In this document: in pieces, positions 10,471 through 23,200 of the stretch
Layout of the letters: each line of letters starts with the position of its first letter
How positions within the stretch are numbered: position 1 is the stretch's first letter
Assembly: GCF_001294205.1 (NCBI RefSeq)
Contig: NZ_LAQT01000032.1
Location: 1 to 64,000 of the forward strand
DNA length: 64,000 bases
Origin: Amantichitinum ursilacus
Lineage (GTDB): Bacteria > Pseudomonadota > Gammaproteobacteria > Burkholderiales > Chitinibacteraceae
Direction of reading: 5' to 3'
Made by a program: the position numbers and the translations under genes
Notes under the pieces: model-generated
Databases searched by the model: none
Told to the model about the DNA's origin: nothing
Seen by the model: only the letters and a program-made list of their open reading frames with translations

Positions 10471-11439
10471 GTGGCAATGGAGTTTGTCAAATCGGTAGTC
10501 GACCAGAACATGAACCAGGTCGATGCCTTGATCCGCAAACAGCTCTATTCCGATGTAGTGCTGGTCCGCCAGGTCGCGGAATACATTGTGGCCTCGGGCG
10601 GCAAGCGTCTGCGCCCCATGCTGGTGTTGCTGTCGGCCGAAGCGCTGGGCTATCAGGGCGAACATCACCGCACGCTCGCAGCCGTCATCGAATTTATCCA
10701 CACCGCCACGCTGCTGCATGACGACGTCGTGGACGAATCCAGCCTGCGCCGCGGCCGTGATACCGCCAATGCCGTGTTCGGCAACGCCGCCAGCGTGCTG
10801 GTGGGCGACTTTGTCTATACCCGCTCGTTCCAGATGATGGTGTCGGTGGGTTCGATGCGCGTGATGCAAGTGCTGGCCGAAGCCACCAACATCATCGCGG
10901 AAGGCGAAGTGCTGCAGCTGATGAATATCGGCAATATTGATATCGATGAAGCAGGCTACCTGCACGTTATCCAGTACAAAACCGCCAAGCTGTTCGAAGC
11001 CGCCACCCGCCTGGGCGCAATTCTGTCGGGGGCCGACGCCGATACCGAAGCGGCATTTGCCCGCTACGGCATGCATCTGGGCACCGCGTTCCAGATTATC
11101 GATGACGTGCTCGATTACTCCGGCCAGACCGACGAAATCGGCAAGAACCTGGGCGACGACCTGGCCGAAGGCAAGCCCACGCTGCCGCTGATCTACGTGA
11201 TGCAACACGGCGCGCCCGAGCATGCGCAGGCCGTACGCGAAGCGCTGACCGAAGCCAGCCGCGACCGCTTTGACGACGTCTCGCGCGCCATTGCCGCGAC
11301 CGGCGCATTGGAATACGCCCGCAAAATCGCCGCCGAAGAAGCCGCTCGCGCCAAGGCCGAACTGGCGAATATCCCCGACAACCCGGCCCGCCAGGCCATG
11401 CTGATGCTGGCCGATATCGCAATTTCCCGAAACAGTTGA
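10471..11439 (+). CDS. ispB: Octaprenyl diphosphate synthase (trans-isoprenyl diphosphate synthase)
   Basis: Makes the polyprenyl tail of ubiquinone by successive condensations of IPP. The first aspartate-rich motif DDVVD is at 84-88 and the second, DDVLD, at 211-215; GGKRLRP at 43-49 binds IPP. Length, about 322 residues, is typical. The GTG at 10471 is chosen because GAGG lies 5 bases upstream; an ATG at 10477 is the alternative. The gene precedes a tRNA-Pro, an arrangement common in betaproteobacteria, and its stop codon lies inside that tRNA's promoter. Confidence 0.93.
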   Translation: MAMEFVKSVVDQNMNQVDALIRKQLYSDVVLVRQVAEYIVASGGKRLRPMLVLLSAEALGYQGEHHRTLAAVIEFIHTATLLHDDVVDESSLRRGRDTANAVFGNAASVLVGDFVYTRSFQMMVSVGSMRVMQVLAEATNIIAEGEVLQLMNIGNIDIDEAGYLHVIQYKTAKLFEAATRLGAILSGADADTEAAFARYGMHLGTAFQIIDDVLDYSGQTDEIGKNLGDDLAEGKPTLPLIYVMQHGAPEHAQAVREALTEASRDRFDDVSRAIAATGALEYARKIAAEEAARAKAELANIPDNPARQAMLMLADIAISRNS

Positions 11440-11464
11440 CAGCTTGAAAGCCCGACTGTAATAA
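11436..11464 (+). promoter_or_regulatory. Consensus sigma-70 promoter of tRNA-Pro
   Basis: A perfect -35 TTGACA, 17-base spacing and -10 TAATAA place the start near 11471, about 37 bases before the tRNA. The -35 box overlaps the ispB stop codon. Confidence 0.85.
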
Positions 11465-11507
11465 TCCGGGCTCTTCGCGATTGACGCAGTTTTATTTCGC
11501 AAGAATT

Positions 11508-11584
11508 CGGGGTGTAGCTTAGCCTGGTAGAGCGCTACGTTCGGGACGTAGAGGCCGGAGGTTCGAATCCTCTCACCCCGACCA
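11508..11584 (+). tRNA. tRNA-Pro (anticodon CGG)
   Basis: A 77-base cloverleaf. The acceptor arms CGGGGTG and CACCCCG pair fully. The anticodon stem is CTACG/CGTAG with loop TTCGGGA, putting anticodon CGG at 11542-11544. The T arm is GGAGG-TTCGAAT-CCTCT (with minor mispairing), and the 3' CCA is encoded. It reads CCG proline codons, which are frequent in this GC-rich genome. Confidence 0.97.
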
Positions 11585-11602
11585 GAATATGAAAGTTAAA
11601 TG

Positions 11603-11629
11603 CAGCGAGTTCTCGGACTCGCTGTTTTT
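11603..11629 (+). terminator. Intrinsic terminator after tRNA-Pro
   Basis: Stem CAGCGAGT/ACTCGCTG, 6-base loop, then five T residues. It begins 18 bases after the tRNA CCA end. Confidence 0.88.
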
Positions 11630-11732
11630 ACGTCCGCCGTCTGCGTGGCAAAACGCTGGCCCTTGTACCGCCTCTCGCCAGCGCCTCTTCAAACATCCTC
11701 GCAATCGGCCCTACCATGGAGCCTTTGCCGCG

Positions 11733-12062
11733 ATGCCCCGATCAGCACTGATTTCTGCGTTATTGCTCGCCAGCCTGTCTTTGTCCCTCAACGCCCGCGC
11801 GGAAACCGACCCGTGGGCCAATTACGACAAAGTACTCAAGACCTTGCCCAAAGACGCCGCCGCAACGCTGGACCGCGGCGTTAGCTGCAATCATTTCAGC
11901 GGTGAAATCAACGGCGATAATTCGGCCGCGGACAAGCAGACCTTCCGTGAGATGAAAAAGCTGAAGTGCGGCACGGTCGATCAAGATATCGCTTCGGTAA
12001 AAAACAAATATAAAAACAATAAAGCGGTGGTCAATGCCATCCAGGTCTATTACGAGAACTGA
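11733..12062 (+). CDS. Small exported protein of unknown function
   Basis: A 109-residue protein that I do not recognise. Residues 1 to about 24 are a Sec signal peptide (MPRSALISALLLASLSLSLNARA, probable cleavage after ARA). The mature part is polar and has two cysteines (SCNHF and LKCGT) that could form a disulfide in the periplasm. The longer frame to 11589 runs through the tRNA terminator, so ATG 11733 is taken as the start. It is followed after 4 bases by another small exported protein, suggesting a two-gene operon. Confidence 0.7.
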   Translation: MPRSALISALLLASLSLSLNARAETDPWANYDKVLKTLPKDAAATLDRGVSCNHFSGEINGDNSAADKQTFREMKKLKCGTVDQDIASVKNKYKNNKAVVNAIQVYYEN

Positions 12063-12066
12063 CGTT

Positions 12067-12486
12067 ATGAACAGGCCGCGCATTATCATGACCTCGCTGC
12101 TGTTTGCGGCCTCGGCGTTCTGCCTGGCCGACAACAACCCGCTGGTGGGTCAGTTCGGGCACGACTTTACCCAACGCAAAGACGAACCCGTCTGGGAAAT
12201 CAAAAAGGACGGCGCGCAATACCAGCTCCGTTCCGTAGCCCCCGGCGAGACCGCTCAGGCAGCACATTCATTGAGCGATGCTGAACGACGCAAATTCTGG
12301 CAGACGATGAGCTGGCCGGAAGACACCAGCGCCGCCGCGCAGTGCGTTGGCGACAGCGAACACATGCTGTGTTTCGTCCCGGCCGCGACTCGGCAAAAGA
12401 TCGATTGGCTGAAGTCCAACAAGTCCGATTACTTTTACTACGACCAGGCTGCCGGCGTGATGCAAGCGCAAAAGGTCGCGCACTAA
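12067..12486 (+). CDS. Small exported protein of unknown function
   Basis: A 139-residue protein that I do not recognise. It has a signal peptide (MNRPRIIMTSLLFAASAFCLA, about residues 1-21). A cysteine precedes LADN, but the context lacks a clear lipobox. The mature region is polar, with an EPVWEIKKDGAQYQLR strand-like segment and two cysteines (QCVG and LCFV). It starts 4 bases after the preceding exported-protein gene, so both are probably made together. Confidence 0.7.
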   Translation: MNRPRIIMTSLLFAASAFCLADNNPLVGQFGHDFTQRKDEPVWEIKKDGAQYQLRSVAPGETAQAAHSLSDAERRKFWQTMSWPEDTSAAAQCVGDSEHMLCFVPAATRQKIDWLKSNKSDYFYYDQAAGVMQAQKVAH

Positions 12487-12607
12487 GTCGGCATAAGGGG
12501 CCGAACCCCACCTTGCCTGCACGGGGAACGCGCAATTTCTTCCAATACAGGTGAGCGCAGCGCCGCCACAATGGCGCTCCTTTGCTACCTGATCATCCCG
12601 TCCGCCC

Positions 12608-13255
12608 ATGAGCACCGTATCCAACGGCTTTCTGCTTTCGCTGTCTTTATGTCTGGATATTGGCGTGGTCAATATCGCGATGATGACGGCCGCTATGCAA
12701 CACAATTTCTGGCGCGGTTTCTGGCTGGGCATGGGGTCGTGCGTGGGCGATCTGATCTACGCCATCCTGGCGCTGGCGGGCATGACTGCACTGTTGCAGT
12801 TTCCGGCGGTGCGTTGGGCCATGTGGATAGGTGGTGGGATCGTGCTGGTCATTCTGGCCATCAAGATGATCCGCTCCGCCTTGCATGCGGCAGCCGATCT
12901 GGAACGCAAAGCCGCGCCCATCGAAGGCGGCTATGCCCAGCAAGCCGTCAAAGGCATGTTGTTAGCCCTGTCTTCGCCATCGGCGATTGTGTGGTTTGCC
13001 GCAGTGGGCGGCGCATTGATTGCGCAATCGGGCGTACAGGGCTGGCAGGCCACCGGCTTGTTCCTCAGCGGCTTTCTGGCGGCGGGCGTGGTGTGGACGA
13101 TTTCAATCTGTCTGGTGGCGCGCCAGGGCGGCAAGTTGTTTGGCGCACGTGCGCTGACTTATTGCTACTACGCCTCGGCCGCGCTGTTTGCCTTCTTTGC
13201 CTGGCAAGTCATCACGTCGGGCTACAGTCATTTTATTGTTGGCGGCGCGCCCTGA
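12608..13255 (+). CDS. LysE/RhtB family amino-acid exporter
   Basis: A 215-residue inner-membrane protein with about six hydrophobic segments and the family layout: an N-terminal helix pair, FWLGMGSCVGDLIYAILAL, then a SPSAIVWFAA helix. It is predicted to export an amino acid or related small molecule; the substrate is unknown. It converges with the AraC-family gene, whose stop is 12 bases away. Confidence 0.85.
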   Translation: MSTVSNGFLLSLSLCLDIGVVNIAMMTAAMQHNFWRGFWLGMGSCVGDLIYAILALAGMTALLQFPAVRWAMWIGGGIVLVILAIKMIRSALHAAADLERKAAPIEGGYAQQAVKGMLLALSSPSAIVWFAAVGGALIAQSGVQGWQATGLFLSGFLAAGVVWTISICLVARQGGKLFGARALTYCYYASAALFAFFAWQVITSGYSHFIVGGAP

Positions 13256-13267
13256 TCAGCGGCGCGA

Positions 13268-14095
13268 TCATGCCGGGCAAGCAAATTGCGTCGCCACGGC
13301 GAAGCGCAGCGGACTAATCCCCATCACCTTGCGAAACGCATTGCTGAAGTGGCTGAGATCATAAAAGCCTAATCCCAGCGCCACATCCTGAATATGCCGC
13401 CCCAGCCGCAAACGCCGACGCGCCTCAATCAGCCGCAATTGCATGTGATACGCCAACGGCGGCATCCCCACTGCGGCTTTAAAGGTGCGGATTAAATGAT
13501 GCTTGCTGACATTGCCGATGGCGGCCAGTTGTTCCAGCCCGATGGGAGCATCCAGATGCGCGCGCAAGTAATCCAGCACGCGCCCCAGCATTTGCGTATC
13601 CACCGAGCTGGTCGTGGCTGCCGGGCAGGTCGCGCCATTTGCCAGCAGCGCGGCAGTCAATTCCAGCATGGCCGTCTCAACATCGCCTTCCAGCGGCTGA
13701 CGCGCCGCGCGGTAGCAAGCCAGAATCGCCTGCAATACCGCGGCATTGCTAAACGCGCCCTGGTTTAATTCGGGCGCAACGGCGCGCGTGCGCCAACCGT
13801 TCTCAGCGGCCACAGTGGCAAGGCGTTGCGGCTCTATATATAGAGACACAAAATCAGCGCTGCCGGTGGTTGTGTCAAACGTCGAAGCTTGCACGGCCTC
13901 GGGGTTGTACACCGTTACCGAATGCGCGTTGGCCGTAAACTCACGCCCATCCACCCAGATTTGCTCGCTGCCGGACAAATTGGCGCCGACCACATATTCG
14001 GCGTGTGTGTGGCGTGGAAAACGGGCGGCCGTCTGCGCCTGCAGTCGCGCCACTTCCATCCCTTCTACGCGATACAACTCCGCCATCTCGATCAC
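13268..14095 (-). CDS. AraC-family transcriptional regulator
   Basis: A 275-residue regulator. The N-terminal cupin-like sensor (FPRHTHAEYVVGANLSGSEQIWVDG, about 28-60) is of the AraC ligand-binding type. The C-terminal double helix-turn-helix covers about 170-270 (IGLEQLAAIGNVSKHHLIRTFK and IQDVALGLGFYDLSHFSNAFRK). The start is GTG at 14095, because GGAGG lies 7 bases upstream; an ATG three codons in is less well spaced. It may control the convergent LysE-type exporter, as such pairs often do, but no operator was recognised. Confidence 0.88.
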   Translation of the reverse strand: MIEMAELYRVEGMEVARLQAQTAARFPRHTHAEYVVGANLSGSEQIWVDGREFTANAHSVTVYNPEAVQASTFDTTTGSADFVSLYIEPQRLATVAAENGWRTRAVAPELNQGAFSNAAVLQAILACYRAARQPLEGDVETAMLELTAALLANGATCPAATTSSVDTQMLGRVLDYLRAHLDAPIGLEQLAAIGNVSKHHLIRTFKAAVGMPPLAYHMQLRLIEARRRLRLGRHIQDVALGLGFYDLSHFSNAFRKVMGISPLRFAVATQFACPA

Positions 14096-14263
14096 GATTG
14101 CGCCTCCGGTTGGCCAGATCGCTTTATAACATGATCACCCTGCCGCTTCGTTTGCGGCCGGTTGCGCCAGCGCATGCGACCGACCGATCGGGGCGGGCGG
14201 GCGTTTTTTGCGGGCGTTACATCCCCTTTTTATCGCGCCGCCCTTTATAATTCCCGCCTTTGA

Positions 14264-16900
<2,637 letters not shown>

Positions 16901-16953
16901 TCAGTGCCAGAGCGCCGACACGAACGTTCGCTACATAGATAAAGGTTGAGGCA

Positions 16954-17472
16954 ATGACCCAGACGTTACGCCGGATTACGGCGGTTTTGCTACTTGCGCT
17001 GCTTACGGCATGTGGTTTTCATTTGCGCGGCAAGGGCGACACCGCCGGCTTCGCCTATCCGCAGGTTTATGTGGAAGGGGGCGGCGGCACGGCGGAGCAA
17101 CTGCGCAGTTACTTGCCGCTGCTGGATGGCATCAAAGTGTCGAAAACGCCCGTCGAAAACGCCACCGCCAAGGTCGTAATCATCGGCGAGAAGGTCGACA
17201 ATATTGTGCTGACCATTAATAGCTCGGGCCAGGCCACCGAATACAAAGTGGTGCTGACCGTCAGCTTTAGCGCGTTCCGCCCTGATGCCACCGCGTTGAT
17301 GACCGACCAGAAAGTCACGCTGTCGCGCAGCTATTCCTATGATCCCAACAATCCGATCGCCATGAACGGCGAATCGGACCGCCTGGTGCGCGACATGCAG
17401 CAAGATGCCGTGCAACTGATCCTGCGCCGCATCAACGCCGTCGCCGCCCGTGACAAAGCCAATGCGCAGTGA
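16954..17472 (+). CDS. lptE: LPS-assembly lipoprotein LptE
   Basis: Outer-membrane lipoprotein that plugs the LptD barrel and takes part in LPS export. The lipobox LLTAC places the lipidated cysteine at residue 20, followed by GFHLRGKG, the hallmark of the family. The 172-residue length and the position between leuS and holA are typical. Its last 11 bases overlap holA. Confidence 0.93.
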   Translation: MTQTLRRITAVLLLALLTACGFHLRGKGDTAGFAYPQVYVEGGGGTAEQLRSYLPLLDGIKVSKTPVENATAKVVIIGEKVDNIVLTINSSGQATEYKVVLTVSFSAFRPDATALMTDQKVTLSRSYSYDPNNPIAMNGESDRLVRDMQQDAVQLILRRINAVAARDKANAQ

Positions 17473-18499
17473 CGAACTGGCCCGCCATCTAAAAGGCGGG
17501 CTATCGCCGCTTTACGTGCTGCACGGCGACGAAGCGTTTCTGACGCTCGAAGCCGCGCAGGCGTTGCGTGACGCGGCGCGCCAGCACGGCTACGCCGAGC
17601 GTGAAGTGATGACCGTCGAAGCGGGCTTCTCGTGGAGCCAGCTGGGTATGGTTGGTAACAGCTTCTCGCTGTTCTCGGAAAAAAAACTGCTCGAATTACG
17701 CATTCCCACCGGCAAGCCGGGCGTTGAAGGCGCAAAGGCGCTGGAAGCGTTCGCCAACCGCTTGCCGCCCGACACCGTCACCGTGGTGCAGCTGCCCAAG
17801 CTGGACCGTACCGCGCAAAACGGCAAATGGTTTCAGGCCCTTAGCCAGCACGGCCAGGTGGTCGAAGCGCGTCCGGTGGAGCGCGGCGCATTGCCCGCCT
17901 GGATGAATGCGCGGCTGACGCTGCAACAGCAAAGCCTGGACGCCGATGCAATGCGTTTTCTGGTCGACCGCGTGGAAGGCAACCTGTTTGCCGCGCACCA
18001 GGAAATCCAGAAACTGGGCCTGCTGCATCCGCCCGGCACGCTTAACCTGGAACAAGTGCGCGCCGCCGTCGCCAATGTGGCGCGCTTTGACGTGTTCCAG
18101 CTGGGTGAGGCCTTGCTGGCCGGCGACGCCACGCGCTTTGTGCGCATGCTGCACGGCCTGCGCGCCGAAGGCGAAGCGCCGCATCTGGTACTGTGGGCGG
18201 TGGCCGAAGAAGTGCGCAGCCTGTGGCGACTGGCGCATGGCAAGGCGCACGGCCACAATATGGCGCAGCTGATGAAAGAAAACCGCGTGTGGGGCGCCAA
18301 ACAAGCGCTGGTGGAACGCGCGCTGGACCGTGTTGATGGCACACTGCTACGCGACGCGTTGGCCCACGCCGCCCGCATCGACCAGATGAACAAAGGCGTA
18401 GGCCAGGGCGATGCATGGGATGAGCTGCTGGCCATGTGCCTGCCTTTGTTAAAAACCCCAAAACCCAACCGACCGGATTTGCCGCGCCGCGCCGCGTAA
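17462..18499 (+). CDS. holA: DNA polymerase III delta subunit
   Basis: Clamp-loader subunit that opens the beta sliding clamp. The 345-residue protein begins MRSDELARHLKGGLSPLYVLHGDEAF; the LYVLHGDE strand is characteristic. The ATG at 17462 overlaps the lptE end; a GTG four codons earlier is possible. The leuS-lptE-holA order is common in betaproteobacteria and gammaproteobacteria. Confidence 0.93.
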   Translation: MRSDELARHLKGGLSPLYVLHGDEAFLTLEAAQALRDAARQHGYAEREVMTVEAGFSWSQLGMVGNSFSLFSEKKLLELRIPTGKPGVEGAKALEAFANRLPPDTVTVVQLPKLDRTAQNGKWFQALSQHGQVVEARPVERGALPAWMNARLTLQQQSLDADAMRFLVDRVEGNLFAAHQEIQKLGLLHPPGTLNLEQVRAAVANVARFDVFQLGEALLAGDATRFVRMLHGLRAEGEAPHLVLWAVAEEVRSLWRLAHGKAHGHNMAQLMKENRVWGAKQALVERALDRVDGTLLRDALAHAARIDQMNKGVGQGDAWDELLAMCLPLLKTPKPNRPDLPRRAA

Positions 18500-18539
18500 C
18501 CTTGTTGCGGCGCTTGACGATAGAGCCAGAGAGCCGACC

Positions 18540-19991
18540 ATGAAAGAGCAGATCCTCGTAAACATTACTCCGCAAGAAACGCGCGTCGCCACCGTCGAAG
18601 ATGGCGTGGTGCAAGACATTCATATCGAACGTACGCAGCAACGCGGGTTGGTGGGCAATATCTATCTGGGCGTGGTCAAACGCGTGCTGCCCGGCATGCA
18701 AAGCGCGTTTATCGAAATCGGACTGGAACGCGCGGCGTTTCTGCATATCGCCGACGTCATCGAGCAACGACAACATCCCAACGACGAACTGCGCATTGAA
18801 AAACTGGTGCACGAAGGCCAGCCCGTCGTCGTACAAGTTATCAAAGACCCGATCGGCACCAAAGGCGCGCGGCTGTCGACGCAAGTGAGCATTGCTGGCC
18901 GTTTTCTGGTGTTTTTGCCGCAGGAAAAACACATCGGCATCAGCCAGCGCATCGAGAACGGCGACGAGCGCGAACACCTGCGCAACCGCATGGCGCGCCT
19001 GCTGCCGCCTGACCATCTGGGCTATATCATCCGCACCTCGGCCGACCATGCCACCGATGCCGAACTGCTGGCCGATATCGATTATCTGAATCGCATCTGG
19101 GCCGATATCAAACAGAAATCGCAAACGCTGCCGGCCAAATCGTTGTTGTTTCAGGATCTTTCTTTGCAACTGCGCACACTGCGCGATATGGTCAATACGG
19201 AGACCGAAGAAGTACTGGTGGATTCGCGCGAGAACTTTAACAAGATGCGCGAGTTTGCCGAATCATTCGTCGCCGACGTGCTGCCGCGCGTGCAGCACTA
19301 CGTAGGCGAACGCCCCCTGTTTGAGCTGTACGGCGTGGAAGCCGAAATAGAACGCGCGATGGCGCGCCGCGTAAACCTGAAGTTTGGCGGCTACCTGATC
19401 ATCGACCAGACCGAAGCGATGACCACCATCGACGTCAACACCGGCGGCTTTGTCGGCCACCGCTCGTTTGATGACACCATCTTCAAAACCAACCTGGAAG
19501 CCACCCACGTGATCGCGCGGCAACTGCGCCTGCGCAACCTGGGCGGCATCATCATCGTCGACTTTATCGATATGGATAACGACGCGCACCGCACTGCGGT
19601 GATGGACGAACTGCAAAAGTCTTTGTCGCGCGACCGCACCAAGGTCACCGTGTCGGGCTTCACCAGCCTCGGTTTGATCGAGATTACGCGCAAACGCACG
19701 CGCGAAAGCCTGGCCCACGTTTTATGCGAACCCTGCCCCACCTGCCAGGGCCGCGGCCAGATCCGCACCGCCGCCACCGTCTGCTACGAAATCCTGCGCG
19801 AAATCTTGCGCGAAGAACGCCAGTTCCAGGCGCGCGAGTACCGGATTTTGGGGTCGCAAAATGTGATTGATATGTTTCTGGATGAGGAATCGGCCAGCCT
19901 GGCGCAGCTGGTCGACTTTATCGGCAAACCGATCTATTTGCAGGTGGAGACGGCGTATACGCAGGAGCAGTTTGATGTGGTGCTGGTGTAA
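18540..19991 (+). CDS. rng: Ribonuclease G
   Basis: An RNase E/G family endonuclease that matures the 16S rRNA 5' end and decays mRNA. The S1 RNA-binding domain is about 36-125, with the catalytic region around IDVNTGGFVG and VDFIDMD carrying the metal-binding aspartates. The zinc-link cysteines C396, C399 and C402 lie in CEPCPTC. At 483 residues it lacks the long C-terminal scaffold of RNase E, hence RNase G. It starts 40 bases after holA. Confidence 0.96.
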   Translation: MKEQILVNITPQETRVATVEDGVVQDIHIERTQQRGLVGNIYLGVVKRVLPGMQSAFIEIGLERAAFLHIADVIEQRQHPNDELRIEKLVHEGQPVVVQVIKDPIGTKGARLSTQVSIAGRFLVFLPQEKHIGISQRIENGDEREHLRNRMARLLPPDHLGYIIRTSADHATDAELLADIDYLNRIWADIKQKSQTLPAKSLLFQDLSLQLRTLRDMVNTETEEVLVDSRENFNKMREFAESFVADVLPRVQHYVGERPLFELYGVEAEIERAMARRVNLKFGGYLIIDQTEAMTTIDVNTGGFVGHRSFDDTIFKTNLEATHVIARQLRLRNLGGIIIVDFIDMDNDAHRTAVMDELQKSLSRDRTKVTVSGFTSLGLIEITRKRTRESLAHVLCEPCPTCQGRGQIRTAATVCYEILREILREERQFQAREYRILGSQNVIDMFLDEESASLAQLVDFIGKPIYLQVETAYTQEQFDVVLV

Positions 19992-20209
19992 CGCCTGCAC
20001 CTGCCGTGGCACCACGCTTCGGTTGCAATAGCAGCCCCTCCGCCGACAGTGCATATGAGGCCCCCTGCCACTGCCCATCACGCTTCAAGATATCCTCTTC
20101 GGTAAGTTTTCTTATTTTGCTCTGGTTTTCGATACAGTCGCTTTAGAATGGCCGCCTGTTCAGAAAACCTACTGGACCAGGCGGCAGCCTGGCCTTACCG
20201 AAAAGAATC

Positions 20210-23200
20210 ATGATCCGATCCTATTTGCCTGTAGAACGTCTGGGGCTAGCCGCGGCGTGTATCTCCATTTGCGCAATGGTACTCACCATCATCTTTGGTA
20301 TACATATTGCGCCGACTTATCCCGATTTTATCGCGGGGTATCCTGGCTGGTCGGCCACCGGCAAATGGCAGGATCTCGCCGCAGGGCCCGCGTTTATTCT
20401 GGCGTTGGTGATGTCGGCGGCCGGTCTGGGACGGCGGATCATCATCGAACGCGAAGGTGATTTGCCAAGCCCGGAACGGGAGGCATTCAGTCGACAACTG
20501 TTGTACTGGAGCTTGCCCGCCTTGATGGGGGCGTTGTTGTTGGTGGGCCACCCTGAAACCGACTCTCGACTGTTTTATCTGTCCGGCATCAGCGTCATGG
20601 TGGTCAGCTTTATTGCCCGGCAGTCCAGTGAGACCAACGGACTGAGCCCCGCAGAGTCCGGTATGGCGCTGGTTTGTGTGTGGGGGCTGGCCCTCAGCCC
20701 CTTCTCGGTGCATCTGGCCGCTACCCGTTTTTTCCTGCGTGATTTCGCTTCAGAGAAGACTGCTGTGCACGCAGCGGGGCTGCTTCTGTTATGCGGCATG
20801 ATGGCTTTAGTCTTTCTCGGTCGCTACCGTCCCGTTATCGTACGGCGGCTCTTACCGTTGGCTCTGCTGGTTACCCAATTGACGCTATCACTGTTTTTTC
20901 TGGTGTTATTGCCTGCGGGGTTGATTGATCCGTCTGGCACGTTGCGTCATTACCCGGTTACGCCTGCGCTTTATATCGCGGTAGGTGCGGTAACGCTGGC
21001 TGCTTTGGTTGATGTGATCCGCCGTTATTTGCGCAGCGCTCCGGCTGGAACCGAGGCGTCGCTGTACCCGCTGGTCTCGCCTTGGTCGTTGCTTGCCTTG
21101 CTGATGGCGTTGCATGTGGGCCATACGCAGCCTCCGATCGTCAGCGCCGACGACTACCATTTTGGTGAGATTTTGCTGAGCTGGTGGTCGTGGCTTAACG
21201 GAGCCCAGCCCTACACACAATACATTCCAGCCCACGGCATTATCGATGACTATTCGACCGGGTTTGTGTCATGGCTGTTTCTGGGGGGCGATGCGGGCAC
21301 ATTCAGCGAAGGCACGCGTCTGGCTTACGCTGTCATGGCCATCCCGACCTTCTTTGCCTTGCGCCGTACTACTTCCAGCACCTTGCTATCCTTCATGGCG
21401 CTCTATGCATTTGAAGGACGCCTTGTCTGGCTGTTCTTTACGCTGTTCCTGGCGCTCTGGTTCGACCAGGCGCTTTGGAGACGTCCAGGGCGCTGGTTAA
21501 TCGTCTGGTGCTACAGCGTCCCTGTTCTGCTATTGGGTGTGCCTGCGCAAGGCGCATTGTTAATCGCTGCCGCCACGCCAACCGCGCTGCTTGCCGTGTG
21601 GCGCTGGTGGCATTCGCCCGCGCGGCAAGACTGGAAGCAGGGCGCGCTGGCGCTCGCAGTTCTGCTAGCGCTACTGCTGGCTACGCCAGCGGCTTCCATG
21701 ATCCTGCAGGGGCTTATCTACCTGCGTGAAAATGGACCCATTAACCAACTGGCCTATGGCATTGGCTGGGCATTGTCGTGGACGACGCCCGCAGCACGTT
21801 CCGTGCTGATGTATGACCTGGCCCGTATGTCGTGGATGCCGGTGGCCGCTTTTTGCGCTTACGCGGTTTTTTGCAGCATGCGGCGTCGACCATTTCCTGG
21901 GGTTAGCCTGCGAGTAGCCGCGCTAGGCCTGATTTTTTGCCTGTTAATGATTCCGTACACCATGGGGCGCATTGATCCTGTCGGCACGTCACGCACTGGC
22001 GTGGTCTCGCTTTTTTGCTGGACCCTGCTACTGCCCATCATGTGCCATGCCTGCGGTCCGCGGATAGCCAATGTCAAAGCGCTTTTGTTACTGCTCATGG
22101 CGTTGGCTGGCGGGTTACTGGGGTCGCCACCCGCAGAGTTGAGTAATCTGCGCAGCGTTGCCCACGCCAATATCCAGACGCCTCCCATGCGCGACGTGGC
22201 CGCGGCGGGGTTGCCGCGTTTGGGCATGGGCTACTTCTATGACGATCACTGGCGTCGCCTTGTGTCGGTGGCACATATTCTCAACACCGAACTACCACCG
22301 CGCTCGCCCTACCTGGATCTGACTTCGCGCAACGGGCTATATTTTTATACAGACCGGCCGCCTCTGCTACCAGTCACCGCAGCGTATAACATGGCGCCGC
22401 TGTCACAACAGCAAAAAGCAGTGGATATTGTTTCCCGCAAGCGCCCCGCGCTGGCGCTGCTCGAAGTGGACAACATAGTGCATGACGGCGGTGGCCTTGC
22501 CCTGCGCGCACCCGTTTTGTACCGCTACGCGATGCAGCATTACACCCCTGAAATGAATGACGGTTATGTCATTGGTCATCTGGACAGCTGGACTAAACCA
22601 GCCCGGTTGTTGGCCTACGCACAAGACGCGCTGATAGACGCACGCTGGGATCATGGTGTCGACCGTAACGCGCCGATGATTGCGGTCTCCGATCATAATT
22701 CGCTGCCCTTGCTGCAACCCGGCGACGAGGTGACTTTGGCCAGCGGCGAGCGCAGGGCCATCAGATCTCTTAACCTTGCTGAGAATATTGTCACGTTGAC
22801 GGGCACGCAACTAAAGGCAGCTGAGGGCCGCGTCCTGACAATAGCTATTCCGCCAGCGCGTACCGCGCAATACCGGACTGCACTGCAGGAACGTGCTTTC
22901 GCCATTCATGATTTGCAAATGCTGCCGGCAGCATGGGGCCGCTCCTGGGCCAGCCTGCAACGACGGACGACCGATGAGCGGCCAATCGCGCCGTCGCCGG
23001 TTGACACCCACGACATACGGGCGGCGGGGGGGGTATGGCAGATTGCCGGTCCCGATCCACAGCTGGTTTTTGATATCTCTTCGCTGAAAACGTCAGGCGC
23101 CGCGCGCGGCATGCTGCATTTTGATTTTGAATGCCTTTCCGCAAGCAGCACGCCACGCATACAGATTTTTTGGTGGGGAGACGCGGAAGGCGGCGCGAGT